From positions 2,542,001 through 2,606,000 of the forward strand of contig NZ_CP091036.1 of the NCBI RefSeq assembly GCF_021535135.1: a stretch of DNA of 64,000 bases, written 5' to 3'. A model generated the notes under the pieces. It was not told the DNA's origin, ran no database searches, and saw only the letters and a program-made list of their open reading frames with translations. The position numbers and the translations under genes are program-made. The DNA is from Antarcticibacterium sp. 1MA-6-2. GTDB taxonomy: Bacteria; Bacteroidota; Bacteroidia; Flavobacteriales; Flavobacteriaceae. This document shows positions 8,429 through 18,083 of the stretch, piece after piece (position 1 is the stretch's first letter; every line of letters starts with the position of its first letter).

Positions 8429-9283
8429 CTAACCTCCTATAAAGTCTCCCCCGTTCACATGGATTATTTGTCCTGTAATATAGCTACTGTCTTCACTTGC
8501 CAAAAACACGAAAGCAGGAGCTACTTCGCTGGGTTGACCTGCCCTTCCTAATGGGGTATCCTGCCCGAATTCTTCTACTTTTTTGCCACTAAAGGTCGCA
8601 GGAATTAATGGGGTCCATATGGGGCCGGGAGCCACTCCGTTAACTCTAATATTCTTATTAGCCAGCATCTTTGCAAGGGAGCGGGTAAAAGAAACGATCG
8701 CCCCTTTTGTGCTGGAATAATCTAATAAATGAGCACTTCCCCTGTATGCAGTAACAGAGGTAGTATTAATAATCGTATCGCCCTCCCTCAGGTGCTTAAG
8801 GGCTTCTTTTACTATGTTGAAATAGGGAAAAATGTTTGTATTAAAAGTTTCCTGTACCTGTTCAGCAGATATTTCCTCTACATTTTCTTTTGGAAATTGT
8901 ACTGCTGCATTATTAACCACAATATTCAGAGCTCCAAATTCCTTCACAGTTTGTTTTACTACATTTTCACAAAAGTCTTTCTCTTTAAGATCACCTTCAA
9001 TGATAAGGCACTTCCGGCCTTCCTTCTCTACCAGTCTCCTGGTTTCCTCCGCATCTTCATCTTCGGTAAGATATATAATTGCTACGTTGGCGCCTTCTCT
9101 TGCGAAACACACCGCCACACTTCTACCAATCCCACTGTCTCCCCCTGTTATTAAAGCTATTTTACCCTTAAGTTTACCGCTGCCTTTATAATTTTCCCTT
9201 ATAATTTCCGGTTCAGGATTCATTTTATACTGCTCCCCTGGTTGTGACTGGTCCTGATCCTGAAACTGTTTTGGCTTATCCAT
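8429..9283 (-). CDS. Short-chain dehydrogenase of the YghA/YhdF type
   Basis: 284 residues. The long hydrophilic N-terminal extension (MDKPKQFQDQDQSQPGEQYK) before the Rossmann domain is typical of YghA/YhdF-like SDRs, often induced in general stress. The cofactor motif is TGGDSGIG, then NNAA, and the catalytic tyrosine/lysine appears as DYSSTKGA. The C-terminus is YITGQIIHVNGGDFIGG. Substrate unknown. It is separate from the SDR at 3272, with which it shares only family-level similarity. Confidence 0.92.
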   Translation of the reverse strand: MDKPKQFQDQDQSQPGEQYKMNPEPEIIRENYKGSGKLKGKIALITGGDSGIGRSVAVCFAREGANVAIIYLTEDEDAEETRRLVEKEGRKCLIIEGDLKEKDFCENVVKQTVKEFGALNIVVNNAAVQFPKENVEEISAEQVQETFNTNIFPYFNIVKEALKHLREGDTIINTTSVTAYRGSAHLLDYSSTKGAIVSFTRSLAKMLANKNIRVNGVAPGPIWTPLIPATFSGKKVEEFGQDTPLGRAGQPSEVAPAFVFLASEDSSYITGQIIHVNGGDFIGG

Positions 9284-9440
9284 ACTTACCGCTTAACTGG
9301 TTTAAAAGATAAATGTAATGGCAGAAGTCTGAAAAAAAATGTTAACTACTCCTAAGCCTTTCTAAAGGTTTAGAAAATTGTGACAATTCTCTGTATGCAA
9401 GGCAATGCATTACTTTAAGTCTTTTGAATACCTTTACAAA

Positions 9441-10127
9441 ATGGAATTGATACAAAAAATTGGGCATCGTGGGGCCAAAGGTCATCTAGCTGAAAACACC
9501 CTGGAGAGTATTGCCAAAGCTTTGGAATTTGGAGTGGATTCTGTGGAAATAGATGTACACCGCTGCCTATCCGGGGAACTGGTTGTAATCCATGACTTCA
9601 CCCTGGATCGCACTACGAACGGAAGCGGAGATGTGGATCAAAAATCACTTTCAGAATTAAAATCTTTTCTTGTTGAAGAAAAGTATAGGATCCCTCTACT
9701 TACTGAAGTTCTTGATCTTATTGTTGGAAAATGCAAAATTAATATTGAGCTGAAGGGCTCCAACACAGCAACAGCTACCTGTGAAATTATTAAAGCAAGT
9801 GTTGACAATGGCAACTGGAAATACAGCGACGTCATTGTTTCCAGTTTTCAGCAGAAGGAACTTTTAAGAGTGTTTGAAATAAATCCTGAAGTTCCTATCG
9901 GGATCTTAAGCAAAGCAAGTATTTCTGAAGCAATTGAACTGGGTATTAAATTGAAAGCAAAAGCCATACATCCTTCTATTGGAATTATTAGCCGCAGCAA
10001 AGTGCTAGAATGCCAGGAAAAAGGTTTTGATGTAAATGTTTGGACGGTGAATGAACATAAGGCTATTTCCCGAATGAAAAAATTTGGAGTAACAGGAATA
10101 ATTTCCGATTATCCTGACTGGCTTTGA
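9441..10127 (+). CDS. Glycerophosphodiester phosphodiesterase
   Basis: TIM-barrel GDPD enzyme of about 228 residues that hydrolyses glycerophosphodiesters to glycerol-3-phosphate and an alcohol. The active-site set is complete: GHRGAKG and AENTLES, then DSVEIDVHRC (metal-binding Glu/Asp), VIHDFTLDRTTNGSG with the catalytic histidine, and CKINIELKG. The C-terminal VNVWTVNE is also diagnostic. I start at MELIQKIGHRG (9441). No signal peptide, so cytoplasmic. Confidence 0.92.
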   Translation: MELIQKIGHRGAKGHLAENTLESIAKALEFGVDSVEIDVHRCLSGELVVIHDFTLDRTTNGSGDVDQKSLSELKSFLVEEKYRIPLLTEVLDLIVGKCKINIELKGSNTATATCEIIKASVDNGNWKYSDVIVSSFQQKELLRVFEINPEVPIGILSKASISEAIELGIKLKAKAIHPSIGIISRSKVLECQEKGFDVNVWTVNEHKAISRMKKFGVTGIISDYPDWL

Positions 10128-10128
10128 T

Positions 10129-10200
10129 GTAAGGAGAAGAAAGAGAAAAGGAAACAGAGAAGAGAAAAAAGAAAATAGAGTAGAGAGAAGAGAGAAGCGA
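10129..10200. repeat. Purine-rich low-complexity tract
   Basis: About 70 bases made almost only of A and G on the plus strand, with irregular repeats of gagaag/aagaga. It lies between the GDPD gene and the HI0933-type flavoprotein gene. Such tracts are common between flavobacterial genes and I assign no function. Confidence 0.6.
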
Positions 10201-10312
10201 ATGTGGATGCAGGTTTTTATTGAACTGAAGAGTTTTGTAGAATTTGCTTCTTCTGCTGAAGAAAAATTTAATTAGATTCTCATAAATTCCGAAGAACTTC
10301 CATGGCGAAACA

Positions 10313-11524
10313 ATGAAGGGATACGATATTATCATAATTGGAGGTGGGGCTGCGGGTTTTTTTGCGGCGATAAATGCTGCCGAATTTAAGCCCGGTGCGA
10401 GTATCCTAATCCTTGAACGGGGGAAAGAAGTTCTTACCAAAGTACGCATCTCGGGAGGAGGGCGGTGCAACGTTACTCATGCCGAATTTCTTCCGGCAGA
10501 GTTGATAAAAAATTATCCGCGGGGAGAGAAAGAACTGCGCGGTCCGTTCCATACTTTTATGACAGGGGATACGATCGCTTGGTTCGAGGAGCGGGGAATA
10601 GAATTAAAAATTGAAGAAGACGGGAGAATGTTTCCGGTTTCCGATTCTTCAGAAACTATAATTGATTGTTTCCTTTCAGAAGTTAGAAGACACGGAATAA
10701 GGGTTAAGACAAATCAACCTGTGCAGGACATTCAGAAATCGGGAGATAACTGGGTAATTTCTATGGGTAAGGAAAGTTATTTTTCAGAAAAAATCCTAAT
10801 AGCAACGGGAAGCAATCCAAAGATTTGGAAGATGCTCGAAAAGTTGGGTCATACAATTACTGCTGCTGTTCCATCCCTTTTTACTTTTAATATTCGGGAC
10901 GAAAGAATAAAGGATCTTCCGGGGATTTCCACTTTTGCAGATGTAAAGGTCGAAGGTGAAAAACTGGAAAGCAGCGGCCCCTTATTGATCACACATTGGG
11001 GAATGAGCGGTCCTGCAATTTTAAAACTTTCAGCCTGGGGAGCACGAGAACTCCATAATTTGAATTACAGCTTTAAGATCATTGTCAACTGGCTTCCTGC
11101 CTATTCTTCTGAAGCAATTCTGGAGAAACTTAAAGACCTGAAATTTGAACATGCAAAACAACAGATATCCAAATATTCCCAATTTGAACTTCCGAAGAGA
11201 CTTTGGCAAAACCTCGTAAGAGCTGCAGGAATTAATGAAACCGAAATTTGGGCAGACCTGAATAAGAATCAGCTACAGAGTTTGAGTTTTCAACTTTGCG
11301 ATTCCCGGTTTCAGGTAAATGGCAAAAGCACTTTTAAAGAGGAATTCGTAACTGCCGGAGGGGTAAATTTGGAAGAGGTTAATTTTAAAACTTTTGAGAG
11401 TAAGCTTCAGAAAGATCTATATTTTGCAGGCGAGGTATTAAATATTGATGCTATAACAGGAGGATTTAATTTTCAAAATGCCTGGACCGGAGCCTTTTTA
11501 GCGGCAAAAGCTATGACAGAATAA
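10313..11524 (+). CDS. HI0933/YhiN family FAD-dependent oxidoreductase
   Basis: 403-residue flavoprotein. The N-terminal FAD-binding glycine motif is IIIIGGGAAGFFAAINAAE, followed by the family signature VRISGGGRCNVTHAE near residue 45. The middle carries LLITHWGMSGPAILKLSAWG, and the C-terminal FAD-contact segment is YFAGEVLNIDAITGGFNFQ. Members have been called aminoacetone oxidase or BaiN-like, but the physiological reaction of the family is not settled. Length is normal and the frame is intact. Confidence 0.92.
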   Translation: MKGYDIIIIGGGAAGFFAAINAAEFKPGASILILERGKEVLTKVRISGGGRCNVTHAEFLPAELIKNYPRGEKELRGPFHTFMTGDTIAWFEERGIELKIEEDGRMFPVSDSSETIIDCFLSEVRRHGIRVKTNQPVQDIQKSGDNWVISMGKESYFSEKILIATGSNPKIWKMLEKLGHTITAAVPSLFTFNIRDERIKDLPGISTFADVKVEGEKLESSGPLLITHWGMSGPAILKLSAWGARELHNLNYSFKIIVNWLPAYSSEAILEKLKDLKFEHAKQQISKYSQFELPKRLWQNLVRAAGINETEIWADLNKNQLQSLSFQLCDSRFQVNGKSTFKEEFVTAGGVNLEEVNFKTFESKLQKDLYFAGEVLNIDAITGGFNFQNAWTGAFLAAKAMTE

Positions 11525-11538
11525 CTTTTTAGTAAGTA

Positions 11539-12016
11539 TCAATTCAATCTCCAAATCTCGAAATTAAGTACAGCAGCAAAGAGCACCCACACTGCGTACG
11601 GCATTAGCAGGTAAGCAGCCCTGTCACTTACAATTTTGAACCATTTGATTGTGATAAGAAGCACAATAAAAAGCGCCACAATGTCTATTAGTGCCCAAAG
11701 CGGTTGCTTTAAACCGAAAAAAAGCAGCGACCAGCCTGCATTTAGCAAGAGCTGAAATCCAAAGTGATACAGAGCCGTTTGCACCCATTTGTGATAAAAA
11801 CCTTTGCTCCAAACGATCCCTGCAGCAATTCCCATTAAAATATACATTAACGCCCATACTAGGTCCAAATATCCAGTTGGGTGGATTAAAACTGGGCTTT
11901 TCTAATGTTGTATACCAATCGCCTATACCCACCTGGGTCGCCAGGGAGGCCATAAAGCCTACGAACAGGCAAATTCCTAAGGCCACAGAAACTCTTATGA
12001 CAATCCTTGATGACAT
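11539..12016 (-). CDS. tspO: TspO/MBR (translocator protein) family membrane protein (frame broken at 11858-11864)
   Basis: Five-helix tryptophan-rich membrane protein of the TspO family, which binds tetrapyrroles and sterol-like ligands. The N-terminal half has the signature WYTTLEKPSFNPPNWIFGP. After the break the frame continues VWALMYILMGIAAGIVW, then NAGWSLLFFGL and a C-terminal WVLFAAVLNFEIW. Reading ACCTAGT (coding strand) as ACCGGT restores FGPVWALMYI, exactly the family pattern. One gene of about 158 residues. Confidence 0.92.
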
Positions 12017-12089
12017 TCGGGTTGGTTTTATAATTCTAAAATAGCATTTTAATTTGAAAAGCAGTTTCCGGCACTGAAAAGTAAAACGG

Positions 12090-12097
12090 TATATTTG
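12090..12097 (+). promoter_or_regulatory. Candidate Bacteroidetes -7 promoter box
   Basis: TATATTTG matches the Bacteroidetes -7 consensus TAnnTTTG and lies 18 bp before the mvaD start. No clear TTTG -33 element is present at the right spacing, so this is a weak call. Confidence 0.4.
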
Positions 12098-12114
12098 TTA
12101 AAAAATTCCGCAGT

Positions 12115-13198
12115 ATGGAAACAGAAGATTTCATTTTCACATCTCAGGCTAAGGAAATTTCCCCGGGAAGTGTCACCTGGCAGTCGCCAAGCAACATTGC
12201 GCTTGTAAAATACTGGGGCAAGAAAAAAAAACAAATTCCCGCAAATCCGTCAATTAGTTTTACCCTCGATTCCTGCAGAACTACCACTACTTTAGAGTTT
12301 ACAAAAAAAGAGACTCCCGGTACTGATTACGATTTTGAACTTTATTTTGAAGGGAAGAAAAAGGAAGATTTTAAACCAAAGGTCGAAATCTTCTTTAAAA
12401 GGATTGAAGATTACTGTCCATACCTAAAAAATTTCCAGCTGGTGATAAGAACCGAAAATTCTTTTCCCCACAGTAGCGGAATTGCTTCCTCTGCCAGCGG
12501 AATGAGCGCTCTGGCCCTCACCGTGATGAGTCTTGAAAAAGAATTAAATCCCGATATTACTGAAGATTTTTTTCAGAAAAAAGCCTCCTTCCTTGCCCGG
12601 CTGGGATCGGGGAGTGCCTGCAGGAGTATAGAAGGCCCGCTGGTGGTATGGGGAGAACATTCTGCCGTTGATAATAGCAATGATCTCTTTGGAACTCTTT
12701 ATCCTCACAAGGTACACAAGGTGTTTGAGAATTATCAGGACACTATTCTATTGGTTGACAAAGGATCAAAGCTTAGTGAGCAGTACCCTGGGACACAATT
12801 TGATGCACGACCATCCGTATGCAAAAGCCAGGTTCATGCAGGCTCATGATAATCTTGAAAGACTGGTAAAGATTTTAGAAAAGGGAGATTTACAAGGCTT
12901 TATGGAAATAGTGGAAAGTGAGGCTTTAAGCCTCCACGCAATGATGATGAGCAGCAATCCTTACTTCATCCTAATGAAACCAAATACCCTGGAGATCATT
13001 AACGCGATATGGCATTTTAGGAAAGAAACTCACCTCCCGGTTTGTTTTACACTTGATGCAGGAGCCAATGTTCACGTACTGTACCCGGAAAAAGACCGGG
13101 AACTAATTTTAGAATTCATTAAGGATGAGTTAGTTGTGTATTGTGAAAAGGAACAGTATCTTTGCGACGCTATTGGAATGGGCGCAAAAATGTTGTAG
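12115..13198 (+). CDS. mvaD: Diphosphomevalonate decarboxylase (frame broken at 12771-12777)
   Basis: GHMP-superfamily enzyme converting mevalonate diphosphate to isopentenyl diphosphate, the last step of the mevalonate pathway. The N-terminus has SPSNIALVKYWGKK and SISFTLDSCRTTT. The ATP/substrate region is NSFPHSSGIASSASGMSALAL followed by RLGSGSACRS. After the break come STLGHNLMHDHPYAKARF and FTLDAGANVHVLY. Reading GCTTAGT as GCCGGT restores SKPVSSTLGHN. About 360 residues, the usual length. Followed by mevalonate kinase and UbiA. Confidence 0.93.
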
Positions 13199-13253
13199 CT
13201 TTACTAAGTTTGATCCCGCCCCTGAAACTGCAGCACTTAATTCTATAAAACTG

Positions 13254-14192
13254 ATGAAAGGACCATTATTTTATTCTAAGATTCTTCTTTTTGGAGAATA
13301 TGGAATTATTAAAGATTCCAAAGGTTTATCAATTCCTTATAATTTTTACAACGGTGCTTTAAAAGTGGATGAAAATCCAGATGAAGCTGCGCAAAAATCA
13401 AATCAAAGTCTTCAGCGCTTTGCTGCTTATCTTGAAGATCTTCAAAAAAAGAATCCGGAGCTGGTCTCTTTTGATCTGGAATCACTCAATAGCGATATTG
13501 CCAAAGGCATGTATTTTGACTCCAGCATTCCACAGGGATATGGCGTGGGAAGCAGTGGAGCTTTAGTAGCAGCAATTTATGATGAATACGCCCAGGATAA
13601 AATTACAGTTCTTGAAAATCTTACAAGGGATAAACTGTTAAAGCTGAAAAAGATCTTTGGGGAAATGGAATCTTTTTTTCACGGAAAATCTTCGGGCCTT
13701 GATCCTCTTAACAGTTACCTAAGCATTCCAATCCTTATCAATTCAAAAGATAATATTGAACCTGCAGGCATACCTTCCCAAACTGAAAATGGGAAAGGAG
13801 CAGTATTCCTTCTTGACAGCGGCACGATTGGAGAAACCGCACCAATGGTACAGATCTTTATGGAAAATATGCAGCAGGAACCTTTTAGAAAAATGCTGAA
13901 AGAGCAGTTTGTAAAGCATACTGATGCCTGTGTAGATGATTTCCTGAAGGGTGATGTAAAATCCCTGTTCGGCAATATTAAAAAACTTTCCCACGTCGTC
14001 CTCGACAACTTTAAGCCAATGATTCCCGCACAATTTCACAATTTGTGGAAGAATGGTATTGAGACTAATGAATATTATCTCAAACTCTGCGGCTCAGGAG
14101 GAGGAGGATATATCCTGGGGTTTACAGAGGATATTGACAAAGCCCGGCTGGCACTGAAAGATTACAGGTTAGAAGTAGTGTACAACTTCTAG
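13254..14192 (+). CDS. mvk: Mevalonate kinase (GHMP kinase)
   Basis: About 312 residues from MKGPLFYSKILLFGEYG at 13254; the longer upstream reading overlaps mvaD in another frame and is not conserved. GHMP motifs are LFGEYGIIKDSKGLSIPY (motif 1), SSIPQGYGVGSSGALVAAI (ATP loop, motif 2), GKSSGLDPLNS (catalytic aspartate) and KLCGSGGGGYILGF (motif 3). It phosphorylates mevalonate and works directly upstream in the pathway of MvaD, encoded 56 bp before it. Confidence 0.9.
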   Translation: MKGPLFYSKILLFGEYGIIKDSKGLSIPYNFYNGALKVDENPDEAAQKSNQSLQRFAAYLEDLQKKNPELVSFDLESLNSDIAKGMYFDSSIPQGYGVGSSGALVAAIYDEYAQDKITVLENLTRDKLLKLKKIFGEMESFFHGKSSGLDPLNSYLSIPILINSKDNIEPAGIPSQTENGKGAVFLLDSGTIGETAPMVQIFMENMQQEPFRKMLKEQFVKHTDACVDDFLKGDVKSLFGNIKKLSHVVLDNFKPMIPAQFHNLWKNGIETNEYYLKLCGSGGGGYILGFTEDIDKARLALKDYRLEVVYNF

Positions 14193-14205
14193 ATCCTTAT
14201 TCTAC

Positions 14206-15112
14206 ATGGCGGCAGCTAGAAACAAACGTTTGATGCTCAAAATGCTGAGTTTGTTTTCAGTTGTGAGAGGTTACAATATCCTGGTCTTAATAGTTGCACA
14301 GTACCTTACCTCTGCTTTTATTCTTGCTCCGGAATTACCGCTGCGACGGGTATTATTTGATGATAATTTATTTTTCCTTATTCTGTCCTCTGCCACTGTA
14401 ATTGCATCCGGCTACATCGTCAATAACTTTTACGACAGCGAAAAAGACCTTATTAACAGGCCCAGAAAAACTATGCTGGACAGGTTTATTAGCCAGCGCA
14501 CAAAGCTATCAGTATATTTTCTTCTGAATTTCGCAGCCATTTTCTTTGCGAGTTACGTTTCTTTTAGAGCGGTGGTTTTCTTTTCTATTTACATTTTTGC
14601 TATTTGGGTTTATTCCTATAGATTAAAAAGGGTCCTCTTTTTGGGTAATCTGGTAGCAAGTATACTTACAATTACTCCCTTCTTTGTGATTTTTGTCTAT
14701 TACAGGAATTTTGAAACCGTAATTTTTATTCACGCTACCTTCCTGTACCTGATGATAGTAATGAGGGAACTGGTAAAAGATCTGGAAAATTTAAAAGGAG
14801 ATCTTATCCAGAATTATAAAACTATACCTGGTCGTGTACGGGGAAAAACTCAGCAAATTCTTCCTCTCCATACTCACTGTGGTAGCTGTTATTCCTATCC
14901 TGCTGCTAATTACCAGGTTTGACATTGGTTTAATGGATTATTACTTTTATGTATCTCTGGTTATGCTTCTCTTTTTTCTACTGTTTCTATATTTCAGCAA
15001 TGCCAAATGGCAATATCTCCTGCTTCACAATATTCTAAAGTTTATAATAGTGGCCGGGGTACTAAGCATCCTCCTCATTGATCCTTCTGAGGTGTGGAAC
15101 AGAGTGTTTTAA
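14206..15112 (+). CDS. UbiA-family prenyltransferase, geranylgeranylglycerol-phosphate type (frame broken at 14826-14832)
   Basis: Nine-helix membrane prenyltransferase. The two Asp-rich motifs are NNFYDSEKD (first) and RELVKDLENLKGD (second), as in archaeal-type digeranylgeranylglyceryl phosphate synthase homologues found in Bacteroidetes. The start lies 13 bp after mevalonate kinase, in one unit with the mevalonate genes. Reading ACCTGGT as ACCGGT restores KTIPVVYGEKLSKF and joins both halves, about 302 residues. A PcrB-type prenylglyceryl phosphate synthase is encoded at 49075-49807, so both ether-lipid steps exist in this genome. Confidence 0.88.
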
Positions 15113-15381
15113 AGTTCAATAATTCAAAGTTTAAAATTGCAGGTTCAAAAATTTTGTTCGTTCTATGTACTCTGTACTTTTTCTTATTAAATAGAGTGAC
15201 TTTGGTAATAAAGAAATGTTTGATTTGAGGACAAAATAACTCCCATATTCCATCTTCTTTTTCCCTGTCTTGGCTCTTGACTCTTGTTTCTTGATTCAAG
15301 ACTCTAATTTCTCTGAACCAATCTTTTTCCATTAATTCTCAATGTTCTAATTATCCAGTATCTTTGCAAAAAAGATAAGGT
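15113..15381. other. Intergenic low-complexity region
   Basis: About 270 bases between the UbiA gene and the rluB-type gene. The left part has short A/T repeats of the type ttcaaagtt. The middle has a degenerate run of tcttgactc-like units (about 15240-15310), a style of low-complexity spacer seen between flavobacterial genes. No coding frame or RNA fold is convincing. Confidence 0.5.
15359..15366 (+). promoter_or_regulatory. Candidate -7 promoter box for the RluB-type gene
   Basis: TATCTTTG fits TAnnTTTG and ends 15 bp before the start codon at 15382. I see no good -33 partner. Confidence 0.4.
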
Positions 15382-16290
15382 ATGAGCAGACAAGATAATT
15401 CTTCAGGAGGAAAAACCTATAGCGGAAGACAAGGTGGTGGGGAAAGGAAAAAATCTCCTTCAACTCGTGGAAATTCCCCGGTACGAAGTGAGTCATCTTC
15501 AGACTTTAATAAAAAGGGATCAACCCGTCGGAATTCTTCTCCGGCCACTAAATCAGATGCAAAACCTGCTGTTAAAAAAGACAACGGAATCCGTTTAAAT
15601 AAATATTTATCGAATTCCGGAGTTTGCTCACGCCGAGATGCAGACATTTATATAGCGGCCGGAAATGTGACCGTCAATGGTAAACCTATTACTGAAATGG
15701 GTTACAAAGTTCAACCAGGCGATGAGGTGAAATTTGACGGGCAGAAGCTTAATCCAGAAAAACCCGAATATATTTTACTTAATAAACCCCGCGGATTTTA
15801 TACTACCGGAAGTACAGAAAAAGGTTCAAAAACAGTAATGGACCTTATTTCTAATGCAACAAAGTCTAAAGTGGTACCCGTAGGAAAATTGGATAGACAG
15901 GCAAGTGGTTTATTGCTATTTACCAATGATGGTACGCTGGAGAAACAACTGGGAAAACCAAAAAATGGAATTAGACAGATCTACCATGTTGAATTAACCA
16001 AACCTGTTTCCCCGGAGGACCTTGATAAAATAAGAGATGGTGTTACTTTGGAAGATGGAAAAGTAAAGGTCCAGGACGTAAGTTTTATTGATGGCCGCCC
16101 TAAAAATGAAGTTGGAATTGAGACAAACAGTGTTAAGCAGCACGTGGTACAAAGGCTGTTCAAAAGTCTTGGATACGAAGTTGAAAAGCTGGACAGAGTG
16201 GTATTTGGCGGACTCACTAAAAAGGATCTTCCAAGAGGGAACTGGAGAGTACTTACTAAACAGGAACTCATCAACATAAAAATGTTATAA
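15382..16290 (+). CDS. rluB: Ribosomal large-subunit pseudouridine synthase, RluB/RsuA family
   Basis: 302 residues. A basic, Ser/Gly-rich disordered N-terminus of about 65 residues precedes an S4 RNA-binding domain (IRLNKYLSNSGVCSRRDADI). The catalytic domain follows: VPVGKLDRQASGLLLFTNDG carries the catalytic aspartate. The end NWRVLTKQEL is typical. It isomerises a uridine in 23S rRNA. The long tail before S4 is usual in Bacteroidetes RluB homologues. Confidence 0.92.
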   Translation: MSRQDNSSGGKTYSGRQGGGERKKSPSTRGNSPVRSESSSDFNKKGSTRRNSSPATKSDAKPAVKKDNGIRLNKYLSNSGVCSRRDADIYIAAGNVTVNGKPITEMGYKVQPGDEVKFDGQKLNPEKPEYILLNKPRGFYTTGSTEKGSKTVMDLISNATKSKVVPVGKLDRQASGLLLFTNDGTLEKQLGKPKNGIRQIYHVELTKPVSPEDLDKIRDGVTLEDGKVKVQDVSFIDGRPKNEVGIETNSVKQHVVQRLFKSLGYEVEKLDRVVFGGLTKKDLPRGNWRVLTKQELINIKML

Positions 16291-16612
16291 TCTGCACATT
16301 AGATTTAAAATAATTCTACAATTTGTTATACTTTTGCTTGTAATAGTACTTAAAAAACAGATTAGGATTACTATTTAAATAAGAATTTCAGTAACGATTT
16401 TTCAGAATCCTACGCGGTTGACAAAACTGATTTTATTTTCTAATGCAGCTTTAGCTGCACCCGGGTCCGGCAAAAATGTTTCAAAACCCTATGCCCGCCT
16501 ATCCTTCTATTTACCCGAACTTTTTATCTTAACAATAATTTACCAGTCATTATTTTTGACGCTTTAAATTAATACCTAATTTTTCACCCTTAACAAGATA
16601 TAATCTAAAGAA
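16291..16612. other. Long leader region upstream of arginine decarboxylase
   Basis: 322 bases with no coding frame I trust. A TAnnTTTG box (TACTTTTG, 16329-16336) could start a long leader. A perfect inverted repeat GCAGCTttAGCTGC sits at 16445-16458. Neither matches a known riboswitch class that I recognise. Confidence 0.45.
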
Positions 16613-18015
16613 TTGAATACTAAATACAGCGATTTAATAGACCAAACATATTATTTTCCTCAGGAAGAATTTAAACTGGAGAACAACGAATTACAATTCC
16701 ACAATATCGATTTGATGGAGTTAGTTGAAAAATATGGTGCCCCCTTAAAATTTACATATCTTCCTAAAATTTCTCAGAATATAAGTCGGGCAAAAGCCTG
16801 GTTTAAAAATGCAATTGAAAAACATAATTATAAAGGAACTTATAATTATTGTTACTGCACAAAAAGCTCTCATTTTGAACACGTTCTTAATGAAGCGCTT
16901 AAGAATGATATTCATATTGAAACATCTGCAGCTTTTGATATTAATATCGTAAAAGCCTTAAAAGAATCTGGAAAAATAACCGATGAGACTTACGTGATCT
17001 GTAACGGATTCAAACGTGACGTTTATGTAAGCAATATTGCAGACCTTCTTAATAGCGGTCATAAGAACTGCATACCAATTATTGATAATTATGAAGAAGT
17101 TGACCTTCTTTCTGAAGCTATTGAAGGCAATTACAAAATAGGAATTAGGATCGCCTCTGAGGAAGAACCAAAATTTGAATTTTATACCTCAAGATTAGGT
17201 ATTGGTTACAAGAACATTGTTCCTTTTTATAACAAAAAAGTAAAGGATAATGAGCAGGTAGAATTAAAAATGCTCCACTTCTTTATTAATACGGTATTCG
17301 GGATACTGCTTACTACTGGAACGAACTTAATAAGTGTCTCCAGGTATATATAGACCTGAAGAAGGTTTGTCCCAGCCTTGACAGTTTAAATATAGGCGGA
17401 GGTTTTCCAATAAAAAATTCACTTCATTTTGATTATGACTACCAGTACATGGTAGAGGAAATAATAAACCAGATTAAACTCGCTTGTGAAGAAGCTGAAG
17501 TAGAAGTTCCACACATTTTTACTGAATTTGGATCCTTTACAGTTGGTGAAAGCGGTGGAGCGATTTATGAAATTCTTTACCAGAAACAACAGAATGACCG
17601 TGAAAAGTGGAATATGATCAATTCATCCTTTATCACCACTTTACCGGACACCTGGGCAATAAGTAAAAAATTCCTCATGCTGGCGGTTAACCGCTGGAAT
17701 GATGAATATGAAAGGGTTTTGCTGGGAGGACTTACCTGCGACAGTGATGACTATTATAATTCTGAACAGCACACGAACGCCATTTACCTTCCAAAGTACA
17801 GGAGAGACAGACCGCTTTATATTGGCTTTTTTAATACAGGTGCTTACCAGGAAACCATTGGAGGATTTGGAGGTTTACAACATTGCCTAATCCCACAACC
17901 AAAGCACATATTAATAGATAAGGATGCTGATGGTAACATTACCACAGAGCTTTTCCGCGAGCAGCAAACATCAAAGGAGCTGTTGAGCATCCTTGGATAC
18001 AGCGAAGCCAATTAA
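16613..18015 (+). CDS. speA: Biosynthetic arginine decarboxylase, PLP-dependent (frame broken at 17291-17295)
   Basis: Fold-III PLP decarboxylase making agmatine from arginine. It starts at TTG (16613), NTKYSDLIDQTYYFPQ, as in flavobacterial homologues. The PLP-binding lysine lies in YNYCYCTKSSHFEHV. After the break come SLNIGGGFPIKNS, the FTEFGSFTVGESG region and a late GGLTCDSDDYY with the substrate-binding cysteine/aspartate. Reading ACGGT as ACCGGT restores HFFINTGIRDTAYYWNELN. About 467 residues. It is followed by agmatinase and a deoxyhypusine-synthase-like gene, so it belongs to polyamine synthesis. Confidence 0.92.
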
Positions 18016-18083
18016 TTGAAAAAAAATTATAACTTTAACGATAACACTAATTTTTTCCAATCTAAAACTATTAAAATCAAGCA

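Noticed and set aside
9405..9440. Upstream start of the GDPD gene at 9405
   Set aside because: It would add 12 residues with no family similarity; the conserved IGHRG begins shortly after the ATG at 9441.
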